In this document: positions 61,276-64,000 of the stretch, piece after piece | Position numbering within the stretch: the stretch's first letter is position 1 | Layout of the letters: every line of letters begins with the position of its first letter | Source: Jacaranda mimosifolia | Lineage: Eukaryota > Streptophyta > Magnoliopsida > Lamiales > Bignoniaceae | Reading direction: 5' to 3' | Assembly (NCBI GenBank): GCA_018894105.1 | Contig: CM032133.1 | Location: 17,126,501 to 17,190,500, forward strand | DNA length: 64,000 nt | The notes under the pieces: generated by a model | Told to the model about the DNA's origin: nothing | Database searches by the model: none | What the model saw: only the letters and a program-made list of their open reading frames with translations | Position numbers and translations under genes: made by a program

Positions 61276-61520
61276 TTGCTGACAATGAGAAGTAATCATG
61301 ATATTACCAAGAAAATACTAACAAGGCATTTTGATGTGAAAGAAATAAAAGTGGCGAATGTCATTTTACGAATTGAAATCAAGATATTAGAAGAACCTAA
61401 TCAAAGGCAATCTCATTATACTGAAAAAGTTTTTGAAAAGTTCAATGTGTGTTATAATCCCTAATTACAACACCAATAAACTTAGGTTTGAACTCATCAA
61501 GAACTAACAGAATAAGCAAT
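61276..61520 (+). pseudogene. Ty1/copia reverse transcriptase fragment
   Basis: The frame at 61276-61466 reads ITKKILTRHFDVKEIKVANV, ILRIEI, then QSHYTEKVFEKFN. This is the copia RT segment normally of the form KxxLxxxFDMKDLGxAxxILGI...LSQxxYxxKxLxKF. TPINLGFELIKN follows in a shifted frame (about 61470-61510). No LTRs or other domains are visible nearby. It is an isolated relic next to the hAT-like element. Confidence 0.8.
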
Positions 61521-62255
61521 CCAAGATCCACGAGAGGTTGAAATGGAAGATTTGTTATCGATAAAAATTCTTCCTACGCATTAACAGATTATTTTTATTA
61601 ATATGATATGCTGGAAGTTCCAGCTAGATTAATTAAAAGCACTAAAAGATAAGATAAAAAAGATTTGATTTATAATTATTCAGCAAAAGCCTATATCTAC
61701 TACTTAAATTTTCATTTAGAATTTAAATAAATTGAAACAATACCACCTCAACAGCCAGCAAAGAGTTTTTTTTTTTTAATTTATTTATTTATACGCGCAC
61801 ATGCTAAAAATTTTATAGGTCCAAAACCCCTTTAAGGGAAACGAAAAATGAACACTTTCAGAGGCTTGTCTAAAAGAAAAAAATTGCTCAAACAAATAAG
61901 GCGGCACTATTGTCTTCAAAACTAATTTCCCAGAATTTGTATTACCAAATCATATGAGACCCGAAATTCTATTTTATCATCCAGCCAATCCCATCTAGAA
62001 AATTAAGGCTTTTACAAACACAGTTCACTTGGCCGAATATAAGCCAACCCCATCAAGACAATGAAAATGACACAGCCAATGGCTGAGGAGGTGATGAGCC
62101 AATCAGGGATAAGGTACTACAGGTAGACCATAATCAGGCAGTTCGATCTCTATAAGGCCCCAACAAAATCTTTTTCTTCATCACCAGTGCTTCTAACTTA
62201 ATTCCCATACAATTTCAGTTGGAATCACATAATTAAAGGCAGACAATAAATCATG
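61521..62255. other. Intergenic, 3' flank of the carnosine methyltransferase-like gene
   Basis: AT-rich with a T-run and TTTA repeat near 61768-61790. The part near 62255 should hold the 3' UTR of the minus-strand gene. No other feature seen. Confidence 0.5.
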
Positions 62256-64000
62256 TCACAGCCTGTGCTCGCTTGCTGCAAGTGTTTTTTTCCGCATGGT
62301 CCAAAATGCCGCATAATATTGGTTCTGCATTTACAGAAAGAACTGACAATTCAACCGATATCACTAACAATAATGATAGCTGCAGAAGCAGCAGCACTGA
62401 TGGTGGTAGTAAATAATGGTGGTAGTGGTAGTAAAACAATAATACTCACAATGAGAACAATAGCTAATTGGCACCAAATATCATGAAAATTACAGTAAAA
62501 TCATATAAAACAGCACACGTACTAATTTTAACAACTTAGACAAGCAATGAAAGAAGAACTACGACTTAATGAGTGACTAAACATGAAATGTCCAAGGTGC
62601 AAATGATCAAGTTCAATAAGATTGAATTTAATATCTAAAATAATAAAAAGAGGTTCACACGAACTTTAATTATGAAAGAACCTCTTAGTCAATAATAACA
62701 GGCTGTAAACAAATGGCCAAATGTTACTATTTAACTTTCTTACTGTCTACACATTGTTCATAATACATCAATATGAAGAGTTCAATCTTAATGATGCAAT
62801 ACCAAAAATCAAGCATGTATATACTTTGAGAAGACTAAGAAATATACATTCTTGTGCTTCATATTAATAATATAGGTTAGATTATCTAACAAATATAAAG
62901 TTATTGATGTCTAACCAACAGCAAGAATTATAATGGGATGTTCTATCCAAATTAGCCTGGTCTTCCTTACTAGTCTTCAAGATGAAGCCATCAATCATTA
63001 GAAAGACAGGATAATTACAGTTTATATGATATTCTTGCGGTAATGTCAGAGGGCATAACAAAAATTTATTATGTTTTTAACCATACATTATTTGTTAGTT
63101 ATATGATTTTCTAGATCAGAATAATATTCATTTTGTACATCATTGCATGCAAACTTATTATTAAATTTAGCTAGACAGACCCTAAGCTTATCTCCACTCC
63201 GCAACATTCAGTGCGAACTTAATCGTCAATGGAGTAGGACATCCAAAATAATGTGGAGAGGCAATATAAATATAGATAAACTAACCTAATCAGAAGATAA
63301 AAGTTTACCTGCATCATTGATCTCGGATTTGTTGTGTAAGTTGTTGCGACTGTTGATTCCTTCTGTTTCACCAAAAAATAAAGAGAGAGAGAGAGAGGAA
63401 AACAAGGTTGAAAGTTGAACTTCCGTAAAATATCTCAATTTAATTACACCAAGATTCATGAAATGAATCTGAGGATACCTCTATTTCAAAGCCATATTGA
63501 CTGGCAACCCTCTTTACATCTTCCAAGCTCAGTTCAATTGACATCTCCTTAAAGAAGTAAATTGCCAGAACACACACACCCATTGAAAACCCAAAACATC
63601 AGCTATTTCTCAAGCTCATAGTAAAGGGTGCACACCTATATATTTAGGGTAAAAAGGCTTACATCTTCCTGATTATACGTATCTGCAAAATGATAAAGCA
63701 GCGGCCCAAAATTTATCCAGACCTGTCAACCACTTAGAATAAGAATTGAGGCAGAATGGATTATTCACCAAATAACTAGTAAAAACCACTTACACCCCCA
63801 TCTTTGAGAATTCTTGAGATAATCTCAATATATTCAACAATGTTGTGTGCCGTATCAAGAAAGAAACAAGTCACAACGGCATCCCAAACTCCTGAAAATG
63901 AACAAAAGGTATAGGAAGATTTGAGGGGGAGGGGGGAAAAACAAAAAACAAAAACACAAAAAACAAAAAAAAAAAATACAGAACAAAACAAAGGATATAA
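62256..64000 (-). CDS. N2227 / carnosine N-methyltransferase-like protein, 3' part
   Basis: Five exons on the minus strand join in frame: 63794-63891, 63663-63722, 63479-63547, 63309-63362 and 62256-62324 (stop TGA 62256-62258). All junctions are GT-AG. 63892-64000 is intron, and the 5' exons lie beyond the window. Motifs: WDAVVTCFFLDTAHN; IVEYIEIISRILKDGGVWIN; FGPLLYHFAD; MSIELSLEDVKRVASQYGF; TTYTTNPRSMMQ; and the C-terminal AAFWTMRKK. These match the C-terminal half of the N2227-like family, whose animal member (CARNMT1) uses SAM to methylate carnosine to anserine. Plants have conserved members whose natural substrate is not clear to me. The SAM-binding segment should be in the missing exons. 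No defect is visible. Confidence 0.9.

Noticed and set aside
1..64000. tRNA, rRNA or other structured RNA genes
   Set aside because: No stretch with a recognisable tRNA B-box/A-box pair in the right spacing or rRNA core sequence was noticed by eye. A tRNA search program would be needed to exclude them fully.

Overview
The window is nuclear DNA from a flowering plant, most likely a eudicot. It is AT-rich, has many-exon genes with GT-AG introns, and is filled with plant-type transposons (Ty3/gypsy Tat-type, Ty1/copia, MULE, hAT-like, PIF/Harbinger-like). I cannot name the species. Three host loci are supported.

(1) 329-2597 (+) is a two-exon SAM-dependent methyltransferase of the plant family related to yeast TMT1. 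It carries two single-base indels and a damaged SAM-binding motif, so it is probably a pseudogene. (2) 23174-41132 (-) is a complete 21-exon gene for the chloroplast translation GTPase LepA/EF4. I could join all exons in frame to 677 codons. (3) 62256 to beyond the right edge (-) is the 3' half of an N2227 / carnosine N-methyltransferase-like gene, with five exons visible.

Layout from the left: methyltransferase pseudogene (0.3-2.6 kb); a 2.0-kb non-autonomous MULE (2.75-4.73 kb); an hAT-like element (4.8-5.9 kb); a complete but decayed Ty3/gypsy retrotransposon with a 5-bp target duplication (6.29-17.03 kb), which carries an antisense ORF, an 87-bp tandem repeat and two nested hAT-like MITEs; a gene-poor AT-rich stretch (17-23 kb); LepA (23.2-41.1 kb), with three hAT-like insertions and two local duplications in its introns; a MULE transposase relic whose N- and C-terminal halves face opposite ways (41.8-46.2 kb); a ~13.5-kb palindromic array of ~445-bp repeats (46.4-59.9 kb) that hosts a 3.1-kb TIR element, itself hosting a 2.4-kb MULE, plus a 432-bp MITE; an hAT-like element and a copia fragment (60.5-61.5 kb); and the carnosine-methyltransferase-like gene.

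The least explained structure is the palindromic array. Two long arms of the same tandem repeat face each other around a ~1.7-kb centre, and both outer ends stop at about the same phase of the unit. This resembles a giant foldback element more than an ordinary satellite. A second theme is a set of hAT-like elements with TAGGG-type ends, each built internally from its own reiterated short words. Several have clean 8-bp target duplications. No CRISPR, operon or bacterial feature is expected or seen.
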